Part shown: positions 24,693-33,713 of the stretch, piece by piece
Layout of the letters: each line of letters begins with the position of its first letter
Numbering within the stretch: position 1 is the first letter of the stretch
NCBI GenBank assembly: GCA_963732155.1
Contig: CAVSYB010000007.1
Location: forward strand, 356,260-420,259
DNA length: 64,000 nucleotides
Source of the DNA: Roseiarcus sp963732155
GTDB lineage: Bacteria; Pseudomonadota; Alphaproteobacteria; Rhizobiales; Beijerinckiaceae
Direction: 5' to 3'
Program-made: the position numbers and the translations under genes
The notes under the pieces: generated by a model
What the model saw: only the letters and a program-made list of their open reading frames with translations
What the model was told of the DNA's origin: nothing
Database searches by the model: none

Positions 24693-26624
24693 TTAGATCT
24701 CGATCTGCCGTCCGATCTCGACGATCTGCCCACTCGGCACCTTGAGGAAATCGCTGAGGCGCGCGGCGTTGCGCAGCATGACGGCGAAGGCGGCCTCCTC
24801 CCAACGCGGCAGGCCCTTGCCGTCCTTGCGCGAAACGATGGTTTCGTGACCGACGTAATAGGTCACATCGTCCAGGGCGACGTCGCAGCCGAGCGCTTTG
24901 GTTTGCGTCAGCACCAGGGGAATGTCGGGCGCCTCCATGAAGCCGAAGCGGACGTCGGCGCGCCAGAACTGCGGGGCCAACCGGGCGAGGGCAAAGCGGT
25001 CCTTGAGCGCGACGCGCGGCGTGGAAGTGAAAGTGAGCTTGAGGATCAGCACGTGTTCGTGCAGCGCGCGATTGTGCTTGAGGTGCCACAGCAAAACGGG
25101 CGGCGCGCCCTTGGCCGCGCGGGTGAAAAACACGGCGGAGCCCGACACGCGCGGAATGACGCCGGACGCCAGTTTCGCCAGCAGCGGCTCGATCGGCGTG
25201 GACGTCTCGGCGACCTGGTCGTGGACCGCTCCGGCGCCGCGATGCCAGACCCACATGACGCCGTAGACCGCGATCGCCAGCAACAACGGCACATAGCCGC
25301 CGTCAAGCACCTTGGCCATGTTGGCGGCGAAGAAGGCGCCGTCGACAATGAGAAAGCAGCCGGCGACCGCGCCGGCCGCGATCATGCTCCAGCCCCAGAT
25401 CTCGCGCATCGCGATGAACAGCAGCACCGAGGTCATCAGCATGGTCAGCGACACCGCGATGCCATAGGCGGCCGCGAGATTGCCGGACTTGCCAAAGCCC
25501 AGCGTCAGGCCGAGCGTGACGATCATCAACAGCCAGTTGACCGCGCCGACATAGATCTGGCCATAGCCTTCGGACGAAGTCTGCTTGATCGTCAGGCGCG
25601 GCATCCAGCCGAGCTGGATCGCCTGCCGGGTCATCGAAAAGGCGCCGGTGATGATCGACTGGCTGGCGATGATCGTCGCCACCGTCGCCAGCACGATCAG
25701 CGGCGCCAGCAGCGGGCCCGGACACAAGCGATAAAATATATTGCCCTCGGTCGGCGCGCCCTCCAGCACGATCGCCGCCTGGCCGATGTAGTTGAGCACC
25801 AGGCTTGGCAGAACGATGAAGTTCCAGGCGAGCCGGATCGGCGCCGATCCGAAATGCCCCATGTCCGCGTAAAGCGCTTCGGCGCCCGTCACGCAAAGAA
25901 AGACGCCGCCGAGCACCAGGAAGCTCGTCAGTCCGCCCGAAAAGAGATAGCGAAGGCCGTAAGCCGGATTGAGCGCCGCCACGATGCTCGGATGCTGGGC
26001 GATGCCGTATACTCCCAACACGGCCATGACGACGAACCACGCCAGCATGATCGGGCCGAAGGCCCGTCCGATGCGCGCCGTGCCTTGCGGCTGAACGGCG
26101 AACAGCGCGACGAGAACGAACACCGCCGCCGGCAGCACATAAGGGGTGAGGCCCGGCGCCGCCTGTCCGAACCCTTCAAGCGCCGAGAGCACCGAAATGG
26201 CGGGGGTGATCGCCCCGTCGCCGTAGATCAGCGCCGCGCCGAACAGGCCGGCCGTGACGATCGCCGGGCGGACCTGGCGCTTCACGCCGAGCAGCGACAT
26301 CAGCGCCAGGATGCCGCCCTCGCCGTCATTGTCGACGCGCATCGCGAATCCGACGTATTTGACGCTGGTGATGATGAACAGCGTCCATAGAATCAGCGAC
26401 GCCGAGCCGAGGATCGCGGCGGAGTCCGGCTTGGCGCCGGTCAGGTCGAGCACGGTCTTGAACGTGTAGAGCGGGCTGGTGCCGATGTCGCCGAACACGA
26501 TGCCGAGAGCGGCCAGGCCGAGCGCCGGCAGGGCGGTCTTCGGCGGCTCGCTCGCGGTTGTTTCCGATATCGCCAACGAAGACCTCGCGGGTTGTGCGGC
26601 GCAGCGTACAGACTTTCTCTGCAT
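24693..26624 (-). CDS. kup: Kup-type low-affinity potassium/proton symporter
   Basis: A 643-residue K+ transporter of the Kup/HAK/KT family. It begins the conserved core with LGIVFGDIGTSPLYTFKTVL, followed by about twelve membrane spans (GDGAITPAISVLSALEG, FVVMAVLGVYGIAQHPSIV and ADMGHFGSAPIRLAW are family motifs). A cytoplasmic C-terminal domain (about 480-643) ends in IGRQIEI. Kup imports potassium in symport with protons. It stands alone, divergent from ruvC. The ATG at 26624 is used; the first 25 residues are poorly conserved, and a later non-ATG start is possible. Confidence 0.93.
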   Translation of the reverse strand: MQRKSVRCAAQPARSSLAISETTASEPPKTALPALGLAALGIVFGDIGTSPLYTFKTVLDLTGAKPDSAAILGSASLILWTLFIITSVKYVGFAMRVDNDGEGGILALMSLLGVKRQVRPAIVTAGLFGAALIYGDGAITPAISVLSALEGFGQAAPGLTPYVLPAAVFVLVALFAVQPQGTARIGRAFGPIMLAWFVVMAVLGVYGIAQHPSIVAALNPAYGLRYLFSGGLTSFLVLGGVFLCVTGAEALYADMGHFGSAPIRLAWNFIVLPSLVLNYIGQAAIVLEGAPTEGNIFYRLCPGPLLAPLIVLATVATIIASQSIITGAFSMTRQAIQLGWMPRLTIKQTSSEGYGQIYVGAVNWLLMIVTLGLTLGFGKSGNLAAAYGIAVSLTMLMTSVLLFIAMREIWGWSMIAAGAVAGCFLIVDGAFFAANMAKVLDGGYVPLLLAIAVYGVMWVWHRGAGAVHDQVAETSTPIEPLLAKLASGVIPRVSGSAVFFTRAAKGAPPVLLWHLKHNRALHEHVLILKLTFTSTPRVALKDRFALARLAPQFWRADVRFGFMEAPDIPLVLTQTKALGCDVALDDVTYYVGHETIVSRKDGKGLPRWEEAAFAVMLRNAARLSDFLKVPSGQIVEIGRQIEI

Positions 26625-26713
26625 TCCCGGCGAATTACAACCGGCGATGTGACAGGCCGTTGACGACGGGGCGGGCTGGCCTCCCGCCGGTCCTTTGTCG
26701 TAGAGATCATTTC

Positions 26714-27217
26714 ATGAACGGCCAGGCGATTCGCATCATCGGCATCGACCCCGGACTGCGCAATGTCGGCTGGGGGATCATCGAGATGGACGGGTCGCGG
26801 CTCGCCTATATCGCCTGCGGTTCGATCACGACGCGCGCCAGTCTTCCGCTCGCCGAGCGGCTCGCGCAAATCCATCGCGGGCTCGCCGCCCTGATCGAGG
26901 AGCGGCGGCCGCGCGAAGCGGCGGTCGAAGAGACGTTCGTCAACCGCGACCCGCAGTCGGCGCTGAAGCTGGGTCAGGCGCGCGGCGTCGCGCTCGCCGC
27001 CCCCGCTTTGCTCGGGCTCGCCGTCGCCGAATACGCCGCCAATGTCATCAAGAAGACCATCGTCGGCGTCGGCCACGCCGAAAAGCAGCAAGTCGCGATG
27101 ATGGTCAAGCGGCTGCTCCCGGGCTGCGAGATCGCCTCGCCCGACGCCGCCGACGCGCTCGCGGTGGCGATCACCCACGCGCAGCATCGCCTCGCGCGAG
27201 CCCGGGGCGCGGCATGA
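26714..27217 (+). CDS. ruvC: Holliday junction resolvase RuvC
   Basis: A 167-residue endonuclease that cuts Holliday junctions symmetrically. RNase H-fold catalytic acids are visible: Asp in IIGIDPGLRNVGWG, Glu in AVEETFVN, and the C-terminal SPDAADALAVAITHA with two Asp residues. The ATG at 26714 gives the standard start. The stop overlaps the ruvA ATG by 4 bases, making a ruvC-ruvA-ruvB operon, with each junction overlapping (ATGA/GTGA). Confidence 0.96.
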   Translation: MNGQAIRIIGIDPGLRNVGWGIIEMDGSRLAYIACGSITTRASLPLAERLAQIHRGLAALIEERRPREAAVEETFVNRDPQSALKLGQARGVALAAPALLGLAVAEYAANVIKKTIVGVGHAEKQQVAMMVKRLLPGCEIASPDAADALAVAITHAQHRLARARGAA

Positions 27218-27828
27218 TCGGCAAGCTCAAGGGCCTGGTCGACGAGGCGGGCGAAGAATCCCTCATCCTCGACGTCAACGGCGTGGGCTATGTCGTGGCC
27301 GCCTCGGCGCGCACCTTGCGCAACCTGCCGGCGATCGGCCAAGCCGCGACTTTGCATATCGAGACGCAGTTGAGGGAGGACGCGATCCGGCTCTACGGCT
27401 TCCTGGAGAAGGCCGAGCGCGACTGGTTTCGCCTGCTGCAGGGCGTGCAGGGGGTCGGCGCGAAAGTCGCGCTGGCGATCCTGAGCGTCCTGTCGATCGA
27501 AGAGCTCGGAAACGCCGTCGCCCTGCAGGACAAGGCGACGGTGGCGCGGGCGCAGGGGGTCGGCCCCAAGCTCGCCGCGCGGGTGGTGCTGGAGCTGAAG
27601 GATAAGGCGCCGCCGGCGATCGCGCCCGGCCTTGCCGGCGAGAGCGTAGGCGGGCCGCCCGCCGGCGCGCTCGGGCAGAGCGCGCTCGACGCGGTTCTCG
27701 CGCTCGTCAATCTCGGCTACGGGCGTCCGCAGGCGACGCTGGCCGTCGCCAAAGGCGTCGCCTCGCTCGGCGAAGCCGCCGAGACGGCCGCTCTGATCCG
27801 GCGCGGCTTGAAGGAGCTGGCGCAGTGA
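27214..27828 (+). CDS. ruvA: Holliday junction branch migration complex subunit RuvA
   Basis: A 204-residue DNA-binding subunit that targets RuvB to Holliday junctions. The N-terminal OB-fold begins MIGKLKGLVDEAGEE. The helix-hairpin-helix motifs are in LLQGVQGVGAKVALAIL and VARAQGVGPKLAARVVLEL. A flexible linker leads to the C-terminal domain III (about 155-204) that contacts RuvB. It overlaps ruvC and ruvB by 4 bases at each end. Confidence 0.96.
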   Translation: MIGKLKGLVDEAGEESLILDVNGVGYVVAASARTLRNLPAIGQAATLHIETQLREDAIRLYGFLEKAERDWFRLLQGVQGVGAKVALAILSVLSIEELGNAVALQDKATVARAQGVGPKLAARVVLELKDKAPPAIAPGLAGESVGGPPAGALGQSALDAVLALVNLGYGRPQATLAVAKGVASLGEAAETAALIRRGLKELAQ

Positions 27829-28862
27829 CCGAGCCGCCGCGTCGCCTGGTCTCGGCGGAGAAGCGCGTCGAGGACGAGGTCGCCTTGCGGCCGCAGTTCC
27901 TCGCCGACTTCACGGGTCAGGAGGCCGTTCGCAGGAACCTGAAAGTATTCATCGAATCGGCCAAGGCGCGCGGCGACGCGCTGGATCACGTGCTGTTCGT
28001 CGGCCCGCCCGGCCTCGGCAAGACGACGCTGGCGCAGATCGTCGCGCGGGAGCTCGGCGTCAACTTCCGCGCGACCTCCGGGCCGGTGATCGCCAAGGCC
28101 GGAGATCTGGCCGCCCAGCTCACCAACCTGGAGCCGCGCGACGTCCTGTTCATCGATGAAATCCACCGGCTCAACCCCGCGATCGAGGAAATCCTCTATC
28201 CGGCCATGGAGGATTTCCAGCTCGATCTGATCATCGGCGCCGGGCCGGCGGCGCGCTCGGTGAAGATCGATCTGGCGCGGTTTACGCTGATCGGCGCCAC
28301 CACGCGGGCGGGTTTGCTGACGACGCCGTTGCGCGATCGCTTCGGCATTCCGGTGCGGTTGAATTTTTACACCATTCCGGAGCTCGAAGACATCGTGCGG
28401 CGCGGCGCGCGCGTCATCGGTCTCGAGCTTGCGCCCGACGGCGCCAACGAGATCGCGCGGCGCGCGCGCGGGACGCCGCGCGTCGCCGGCCGCCTGCTGC
28501 GCCGGGTGCGCGATTTCGCGGTCGTGGAGAGCGCCGCCTGCGTCACGCGGCGGATCGCCGACGGCGCGCTTCGCCTGCTCGACGTCGATCCGATCGGGCT
28601 CGACCAGATGGATCGGCGCTATCTCGAAGCCATCGCCGTCAGCTTCGGCGGCGGTCCCGTCGGTGTGGAGACGATCGCCGCGGCGCTCTCGGAGCCGCGC
28701 GACGCGATCGAGGAAATCATCGAGCCCTATCTGATTCAGCAGGGCTTCGTGCAGCGAACGCCACGCGGGCGCCTGCTCACCGGGCACGCCTTTCGCCATC
28801 TCGGCTTGAAAGAGCCGGCGCGCGAGGCCATTCAACAGGGATTGTTTGAAGATGACGCTTGA
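27825..28862 (+). CDS. ruvB: Holliday junction branch migration ATPase RuvB
   Basis: A 345-residue AAA+ motor. Walker A is VGPPGLGKTTLAQI, Walker B is VLFIDEIHRL, sensor 1 is IGATTRAGLLTTPLRDRFG with the arginine-finger region, and sensor 2 lies in RARGTPRVAGRLLRRVRDF. A winged-helix domain ends the protein (QQGFVQRTPRGR). It begins at GTG 27825, overlapping the ruvA stop. A small membrane-protein gene lies just after it. Confidence 0.97.
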   Translation: MTEPPRRLVSAEKRVEDEVALRPQFLADFTGQEAVRRNLKVFIESAKARGDALDHVLFVGPPGLGKTTLAQIVARELGVNFRATSGPVIAKAGDLAAQLTNLEPRDVLFIDEIHRLNPAIEEILYPAMEDFQLDLIIGAGPAARSVKIDLARFTLIGATTRAGLLTTPLRDRFGIPVRLNFYTIPELEDIVRRGARVIGLELAPDGANEIARRARGTPRVAGRLLRRVRDFAVVESAACVTRRIADGALRLLDVDPIGLDQMDRRYLEAIAVSFGGGPVGVETIAAALSEPRDAIEEIIEPYLIQQGFVQRTPRGRLLTGHAFRHLGLKEPAREAIQQGLFEDDA

Positions 28863-28930
28863 ACAAGCGAGAGTCGGCTCGGCGACGATGCGGCCCGACG
28901 CGCGCCCTTTCCGGCATTTGGAGACTTCGC

Positions 28931-29074
28931 TTGCCAAGTCTGTTTCGCTTCCTCTTCCTCCTTGGCGTGCTGGCCGCGCTGGTCTACGGCGGCATGATCG
29001 CGCTCGTCGCCTATGTGCAGGTCGAGCCGCGCGAGATCACGCAGAGCGTGCCGATCCCCAAGGCGCCCAAGTAA
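28931..29074 (+). CDS. small single-span membrane protein between ruvB and xerD
   Basis: A protein of about 47 residues, beginning (M)PSLFRFLFLLGVLAALVYGG, with one membrane span followed by a periplasmic/cytoplasmic tail VEPREITQSVPIPKAPK. Short proteins with this pattern at this kind of site are common in Rhizobiales, sometimes misnamed histidine kinase; no function is known. The TTG at 28931 is chosen because TTGGAG lies 7-12 bases upstream; a longer frame from TTG 28859, overlapping the ruvB stop, is the alternative. Confidence 0.65.
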   Translation: MPSLFRFLFLLGVLAALVYGGMIALVAYVQVEPREITQSVPIPKAPK

Positions 29075-29076
29075 GC

Positions 29077-29113
29077 GCATGAACTTCAACGCATGAACCT
29101 GAACGCATGAACG
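29077..29113 (+). repeat. 14-base direct repeats spanning the xerD start
   Basis: Two full units GCATGAACNTNAAC (29077-29090 and 29091-29104) and a partial third (29105-29112) sit in tandem. Each carries an ATG (29079, 29093, 29107), all in different frames because the unit is 14 bases. Only the third opens the recombinase frame. Confidence 0.8.
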
Positions 29114-30051
29114 CGCGGGACCCCGGCTCTCGTCTTGTCTCCGCCTTCCTCGAAGCGATCGCCGCCGAACGCGCGGCGAGCCGCAACACGCTTGACGCCT
29201 ACCGGCGCGATCTTGGCGACTATTCGGCGTTTCTGGCGCAAAGACGGACCGACGCGATCAGGGCTTCGAGCGACGACGCGCGGGCGTTTCTCGCCCATCG
29301 CGGCGCGGCAGGCCTGAAGGCTTCCTCGCTGGCGCGCCAGCTCTCGGCGGTGCGGCAGTTTCACAAGCACCTTTACCTCGAGGGACGGCGGGCGGACGAT
29401 CCGACCATGGCGATCGAGGGGCCGCGCCGCGGCCGCCCGATCCCCAAAGTGCTGAGCGTGGCGGAAATCGACAGGCTTCTTGCCGTCGCGCGCGAGGGCC
29501 TCGAGGCCGGCGAACGGCCGGCCGCCGAGCGTCTGAAGGCGGCGCGCCTGTCCTGCCTGGTGGAGCTCCTCTACGCCTCCGGATTGCGCGTTTCGGAATT
29601 GCTCGGTTTGCCAAAATCGGCCGCCCGCGCCCGCGACCCGCTCATCGTCGTGCGCGGCAAGGGGGCCAAGGAGCGGCTGGTTCCGATTTCCGAGCCGGCG
29701 CAAGCGGCGATGCTGCATTATCGCAGGAGGCTCGACGAATGCGCGCCCGCCGCCGCGAGCGGCCCCTGGATGTTCCCCGCGGAAAGCCGAAGCGGCCATC
29801 TCACGCGCCAGGCCTTCGCGCGCGAGCTCAAGGCGCTCGCCGCCGCCGCCGGCCTCGGCGGCTCGCGCGTCAGCCCGCATGCTTTGCGCCACGCCTTCGC
29901 CAGCCACCTCCTGCAAAACGGCGCCGACCTGAGGGTGGTCCAGGATCTCCTCGGCCATGCCGACATTTCGACGACGCAGATCTATACGCATGTGCTCGAC
30001 GAGCGGGCCAAGGCGATGGTCCGCGATCTGCACCCCCTGGCTGACGAATAG
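29107..30051 (+). CDS. xerD: site-specific tyrosine recombinase XerD
   Basis: A 314-residue recombinase that, with XerC, resolves chromosome dimers at dif. It has an N-terminal SAM-like core-binding domain (about 8-95) and a C-terminal catalytic domain (about 115-300). Catalytic residues are visible: Arg in ASGLRVSELLGL, Lys in VRGKGAKERLVP, His-x-x-Arg in HALRHAFASHLL, His in LLGHADISTTQ and Tyr in IYTHV. The ATG at 29107 follows two tandem 14-base repeats that contain out-of-frame ATGs. accA follows 96 bases downstream, as in many Rhizobiales. Confidence 0.93.
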   Translation: MNARDPGSRLVSAFLEAIAAERAASRNTLDAYRRDLGDYSAFLAQRRTDAIRASSDDARAFLAHRGAAGLKASSLARQLSAVRQFHKHLYLEGRRADDPTMAIEGPRRGRPIPKVLSVAEIDRLLAVAREGLEAGERPAAERLKAARLSCLVELLYASGLRVSELLGLPKSAARARDPLIVVRGKGAKERLVPISEPAQAAMLHYRRRLDECAPAAASGPWMFPAESRSGHLTRQAFARELKALAAAAGLGGSRVSPHALRHAFASHLLQNGADLRVVQDLLGHADISTTQIYTHVLDERAKAMVRDLHPLADE

Positions 30052-30147
30052 GCGCCGCGCGCGGCCGAAAGCGCGCGTCTTGACACCATCGCGGCTTGCC
30101 GCCACTTAGGCGCGCCCCGCCAGGGGTCGGGTTCTCACCGGGGTCCA

Positions 30148-31101
30148 ATGCGCAGCTATCTCGATTTTGAGACGCCGATTGCCGAAATCGACGCAAGGAT
30201 CGACGAACTGCGCGCTATGGCCGCCAAAGGGGAATCGCCCGCAATCGCCGAGGAGATCGCCAGGCTCGAAGCCAGATCCGCCAAAGCCTTGACCGATCTC
30301 TACACGGCGCTGACCCCTTGGCAGAAGACCCAGGTCGCCCGCACCCAGGGACGGCCGCATTTCCACGATTATGTCAAGGGCCTGGTTGAGGATTTCACCC
30401 CGCTGGCCGGCGACCGGAAGTTTTCCGAAGACGAAGCGATCGTCGGCGGCCTCGGACGGTTTCGCGGGCGCCCGGTCTGCGTGATCGGTCAGGAGAAGGG
30501 CGAGGACACGCCGAGCCGGCTGCGCCACAATTTCGGCATGGCGCGCCCGGAAGGCTACCGCAAGGCGGCGCGTCTGATGGAGCTCGCCGACCGCTTCGAC
30601 CTGCCGGTGATCTCCCTCGTCGACACCGCCGGCGCTTTTCCCGGGATCGACGCCGAAGAGCGCGGACAGGCCGAGGCGATCGCCCGTTCGACCGACATGT
30701 GTCTGTCGCTCGGCGTCCCCAACGTCGCCGTCATTGTCGGCGAAGGCGGTTCGGGCGGCGCCGTGGCGATCGCCACCGCCAACAAGGTGCTGATGCTGGA
30801 GCACGCCATTTACACCGTCGCCTCGCCCGAGGCCTCGGCGTCGATCCTCTGGCGGGACTCCTCGCGCGCCCAGGACGCGGCGATGAGCATGAAGATCACC
30901 GCGCAGGACCTTCTGAAATTCGGTATTATCGACGCGATCGTGCCGGAGCCTTTGGGCGGCGCGCATCGCAACCCCGAAGCGGCGGTCACCGCCACCGGCA
31001 TGGCGATCGCCGGCGCACTCGAGCAGATGGACAATATGTCGCGCGATCAGGTGCGCGACGCGCGCGCCGCCAAATTCCTCAGCATTGGCAGGAAGATGTA
31101 G
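30148..31101 (+). CDS. accA: acetyl-CoA carboxylase carboxyltransferase subunit alpha
   Basis: A 317-residue crotonase-fold subunit that with AccD transfers CO2 from carboxybiotin to acetyl-CoA, the committing step of fatty acid synthesis. It starts MRSYLDFETPIAEID. Conserved segments include TQVARTQGRPHFHDY, the GMARPEGYRKAARLMELA region, DTAGAFPGIDAEERGQAEAI, and VIVGEGGSGGAVAIA with the oxyanion-hole glycines, followed by ASPEASASILWRDS. Length is normal. It lies downstream of xerD; accD and the biotin subunits are not in the window. Confidence 0.96.
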   Translation: MRSYLDFETPIAEIDARIDELRAMAAKGESPAIAEEIARLEARSAKALTDLYTALTPWQKTQVARTQGRPHFHDYVKGLVEDFTPLAGDRKFSEDEAIVGGLGRFRGRPVCVIGQEKGEDTPSRLRHNFGMARPEGYRKAARLMELADRFDLPVISLVDTAGAFPGIDAEERGQAEAIARSTDMCLSLGVPNVAVIVGEGGSGGAVAIATANKVLMLEHAIYTVASPEASASILWRDSSRAQDAAMSMKITAQDLLKFGIIDAIVPEPLGGAHRNPEAAVTATGMAIAGALEQMDNMSRDQVRDARAAKFLSIGRKM

Positions 31102-31247
31102 GACAAGGGCCTTAACGGACTCTTCACCATGTTCCCAGGAGCCGCAGGTTTGCAGTAAGTTCCCGGAAAGGATAATGATCTTAAATACGGCGGGGGCGAA
31201 CCTTTGGGTTAACGGCCTGCTCGAGCGGGCGCCGAGAGTGACGATCG

Positions 31248-32693
31248 ATGACGAGAAGCTTTTCGGGATCAAGGCTGGTCGCTCTGGGTTTTGCCGCCTC
31301 CCTCGCCGCGATGGCGGCCGGTTGCGAGGGCGATCAGCTCGCCGGCGGGCCGGGACGCTCGCTGCGTCCAATTCCGCCCGAGACCGTCGCGCTCATGGAG
31401 AAGAACGATACGTCGCCTTCTTCTCCGGTTCTGATCCGGACCTTCAAGAAGGAAGCCGAGTTTGAGATTTGGAAGCTGAGGTCCGACGGGCGTTATGCGC
31501 TGTTGAAGACCTATCCAATGTGCCGCTGGTCGGGACAACTCGGCCCGAAGACCCGCGAGGGCGACCGGCAGGTGCCCGAGGGATTCTATCCCATCACCCC
31601 CGGCCAGATGAACCCGAACTCGAACTATTATCTGTCGTTCAACGTCGGCTATCCCAACGCCTATGACCGCGCGTTCGGCCGCACCGGCGGCTCGATCATG
31701 GTGCATGGCGCCTGTTCGTCGGCGGGCTGCTTTTCGATGACGGACGAGCAGATCGCCGAAATCTACGCGATCGCGCGCGAGGCGTTCAATGGCGGCCAGC
31801 GCGAAATCCAGATGCAGTCCTATCCGTTTCACATGACGGCCGAGAACCTCGCCAAGCATCGGCTCGATCCGAACATCGACTTTTGGAAGCAGTTGAAGAA
31901 CGGCTCCGATCATTTCGAGGTGACCAGGACGGAGCCCGAGTTCGGCGTCTGCGACAAGCACTACGTGTTCGGCGCCGAAGGGGCCAGCAGCTTCAGCGCG
32001 ACGGCCGCCTGCCCGGCGCTGAAGCGCGACGAGGAAGTGGAGGCGGAGGTCGCGGACAAGCAAGCGCGCGACGACGCCGCGGTGGCGCAATTGATGGCGC
32101 AGGGCGTCAAGCCGATCGAACTGGTCTACGAGGACGGCGGCCAGAACAGCGCTTTCGTCGGCGTCAAGGCCGATGTCAGCGATCCCGACGCGATCGCGCA
32201 CGGGCCGACCGAAACGATCCTCGACGAAAAGACCGGCAAGCCCATTCCGGCGGTTGTCAAGGTCGCGGCGGCGGTTGAAACGCCGCGCGCCGCTCCGACG
32301 CCCGCGGCCGCCCCGGCGTCGGCGACCGCTCCGGCGCAGGCGATGGTCGCCGAGGCGCCCGCCTCGTCCCAGCCGCCGCTTGGCGGCCTGGCGCTTTCGT
32401 CGCTCGCCGTCGTCGGCGGCGCGGGCGCTTCCGGCGAGGCCCTGGTCAAGAAATGGCTCAATTTCGGCGGCAAGGACGACGGCGCCGAGGCCGTGAAGGT
32501 CTACGAGCCCGCCCAGCCCGTTCCGTCCGACGTGCCGTTGCCGCCGCGCCGCGACGCTGCGGCCGATTCGGCGGCCAAGCCGCAAGCCTCGCTGAAGGCG
32601 CAAGGCTTCGCCGCCGCTCATGAAACGACGCCGGCCTCGTCGAGCCAGGCCCAGCGCGCGGTGGCTCTCGCCGGCGCGCCCTTGGCGCAATAG
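31248..32693 (+). CDS. lipoprotein L,D-transpeptidase (YafK/ErfK type) with long Ala/Pro-rich tail
   Basis: A 481-residue predicted peptidoglycan-modifying enzyme. The N-terminal signal ends in a lipobox, SLAAMAAGC, so it is likely a lipoprotein. The YkuD-type catalytic domain (about 55-245) has the active-site pattern IMVHGACSSAGCFSM (H-G-x-C-S-S-x-G-C), where the last Cys is the nucleophile, and RQVPEGFYPITPGQMN upstream. Residues about 330-481 are low-complexity Ala/Pro/Val sequence of unknown use. L,D-transpeptidases make 3-3 cross-links or attach proteins to peptidoglycan; this subgroup may instead act as amidase-like. The gene is monocistronic. Confidence 0.85.
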   Translation: MTRSFSGSRLVALGFAASLAAMAAGCEGDQLAGGPGRSLRPIPPETVALMEKNDTSPSSPVLIRTFKKEAEFEIWKLRSDGRYALLKTYPMCRWSGQLGPKTREGDRQVPEGFYPITPGQMNPNSNYYLSFNVGYPNAYDRAFGRTGGSIMVHGACSSAGCFSMTDEQIAEIYAIAREAFNGGQREIQMQSYPFHMTAENLAKHRLDPNIDFWKQLKNGSDHFEVTRTEPEFGVCDKHYVFGAEGASSFSATAACPALKRDEEVEAEVADKQARDDAAVAQLMAQGVKPIELVYEDGGQNSAFVGVKADVSDPDAIAHGPTETILDEKTGKPIPAVVKVAAAVETPRAAPTPAAAPASATAPAQAMVAEAPASSQPPLGGLALSSLAVVGGAGASGEALVKKWLNFGGKDDGAEAVKVYEPAQPVPSDVPLPPRRDAAADSAAKPQASLKAQGFAAAHETTPASSSQAQRAVALAGAPLAQ

Positions 32694-32710
32694 CGAATCG
32701 ACGACCGCCG

Positions 32711-33283
32711 CTAGACGCGGCGCTTGGCGGCGCCGGCGACGCCGGCGCGAACGAGGGCCAGGAATTCCTGCGCGGCTTGGTCGTTTGGAAAGGCTCGTGC
32801 GGGAATGAAGGCCGGCTCGCCGTCGCGCGGCCAGAGATAGATCATCCCGCCGGCGTCTTCGGCTTCGTCGCAGTCGGCGAACGCCAGACGCCGCGACCCC
32901 GCCGCGCTTTCGACTTGCAGCCCGGAATCATCGAGACGGACCGTCGCCTGGCCGACGTTCTGCAAAGCGGTCGCGGCGGCGAGGCTGATCGCGCGCGCAC
33001 CGCGCAAACGCCAGTGGACGGCCATCCTGGAGGCCATGAAGGCGATCGCCCCGACGATCAACGCCGCCTCCGCCGGACGGCGGCCGAGCAGCCCGGTCGC
33101 CGTCAATATCGCGACAAACGCGACGAGAAGCAGGAAGCCGACGAGCGGCGCAACATGGGTGAGCAAAGGGCTCCGCGATAGCGCGGCGCGCAACCCCGCG
33201 CGGGAGGCGGCGACCTTGGCTTCCTGAGCGGTCAACGCGAACGAACAGGGCTCCGGATGGCTTGGCGGTTCGCTTTCGCTCAC
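32711..33283 (-). CDS. two-span membrane protein, YcxB-like
   Basis: A 190-residue protein with two adjacent membrane spans (about 48-68, VGFLLLVAFVAILTATGLL, and 73-88) and a C-terminal soluble domain. That domain contains VRLDDSGLQVES, FADCDEAED, and MIYLWPRDGEPAFIPARAF. This is the layout of the YcxB-like family, whose function is unknown. Its start overlaps the stop of the bolA-like gene by 4 bases, so the two are co-translated. Confidence 0.7.
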   Translation of the reverse strand: MSESEPPSHPEPCSFALTAQEAKVAASRAGLRAALSRSPLLTHVAPLVGFLLLVAFVAILTATGLLGRRPAEAALIVGAIAFMASRMAVHWRLRGARAISLAAATALQNVGQATVRLDDSGLQVESAAGSRRLAFADCDEAEDAGGMIYLWPRDGEPAFIPARAFPNDQAAQEFLALVRAGVAGAAKRRV

Positions 33284-33549
33284 GGCTCGCCGGGCGCTTG
33301 CGTCTGCAGGGCCAGGGCGTGAACCCCTTGCGCGATTTCATCGGCGAGCAGCGCATAAACCATGCGATGGCGTTCGATGCGCCCCTTGCCGGAGAAGCGC
33401 GCCGACGCCACCTTGATGCGATAGTGGGTTTCGCCGCCCTCGCGCGCGCCGGCATGGCCGGCATGGCGATGCAATTCGTCTTCGATCTCGAGCCTCGTCG
33501 GCGCGAGTCCGGCCTCCAGCTTGGCGATCATGCGCTCTTTGATGTTCAT
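33280..33549 (-). CDS. BolA-family protein
   Basis: An 89-residue BolA domain protein. It opens MNIKERMIAKLEAGLAPTRL and has the family core with HYRIKVASARFSGKGRIERHRMVY, shown here as its two halves HYRIKVASARF and KGRIERHRMVYALL. BolA proteins bind monothiol glutaredoxins with a shared 2Fe-2S cluster and act in iron-sulfur handling or regulation. The ATG at 33549 gives the usual start; an upstream ATG at 33603 would add 18 unconserved residues. It is divergent from a J-domain protein, as in many alphaproteobacteria. Confidence 0.9.
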   Translation of the reverse strand: MNIKERMIAKLEAGLAPTRLEIEDELHRHAGHAGAREGGETHYRIKVASARFSGKGRIERHRMVYALLADEIAQGVHALALQTQAPGEP

Positions 33550-33713
33550 TTTTCGGTCTCGTCCGTTGTGTAGGGTCGGCGCGCGCCGAACCCAATTCTG
33601 CAATGCGCGCCGCGATCCCGCCGCGTCGCGTTTCGTTCAACCGAATTTTACCCGCTCCGCTTCACAATATTCGGGGCTTGCCGGTCGACCGGCGGGCGCC
33701 TAAGGTCGTGACG

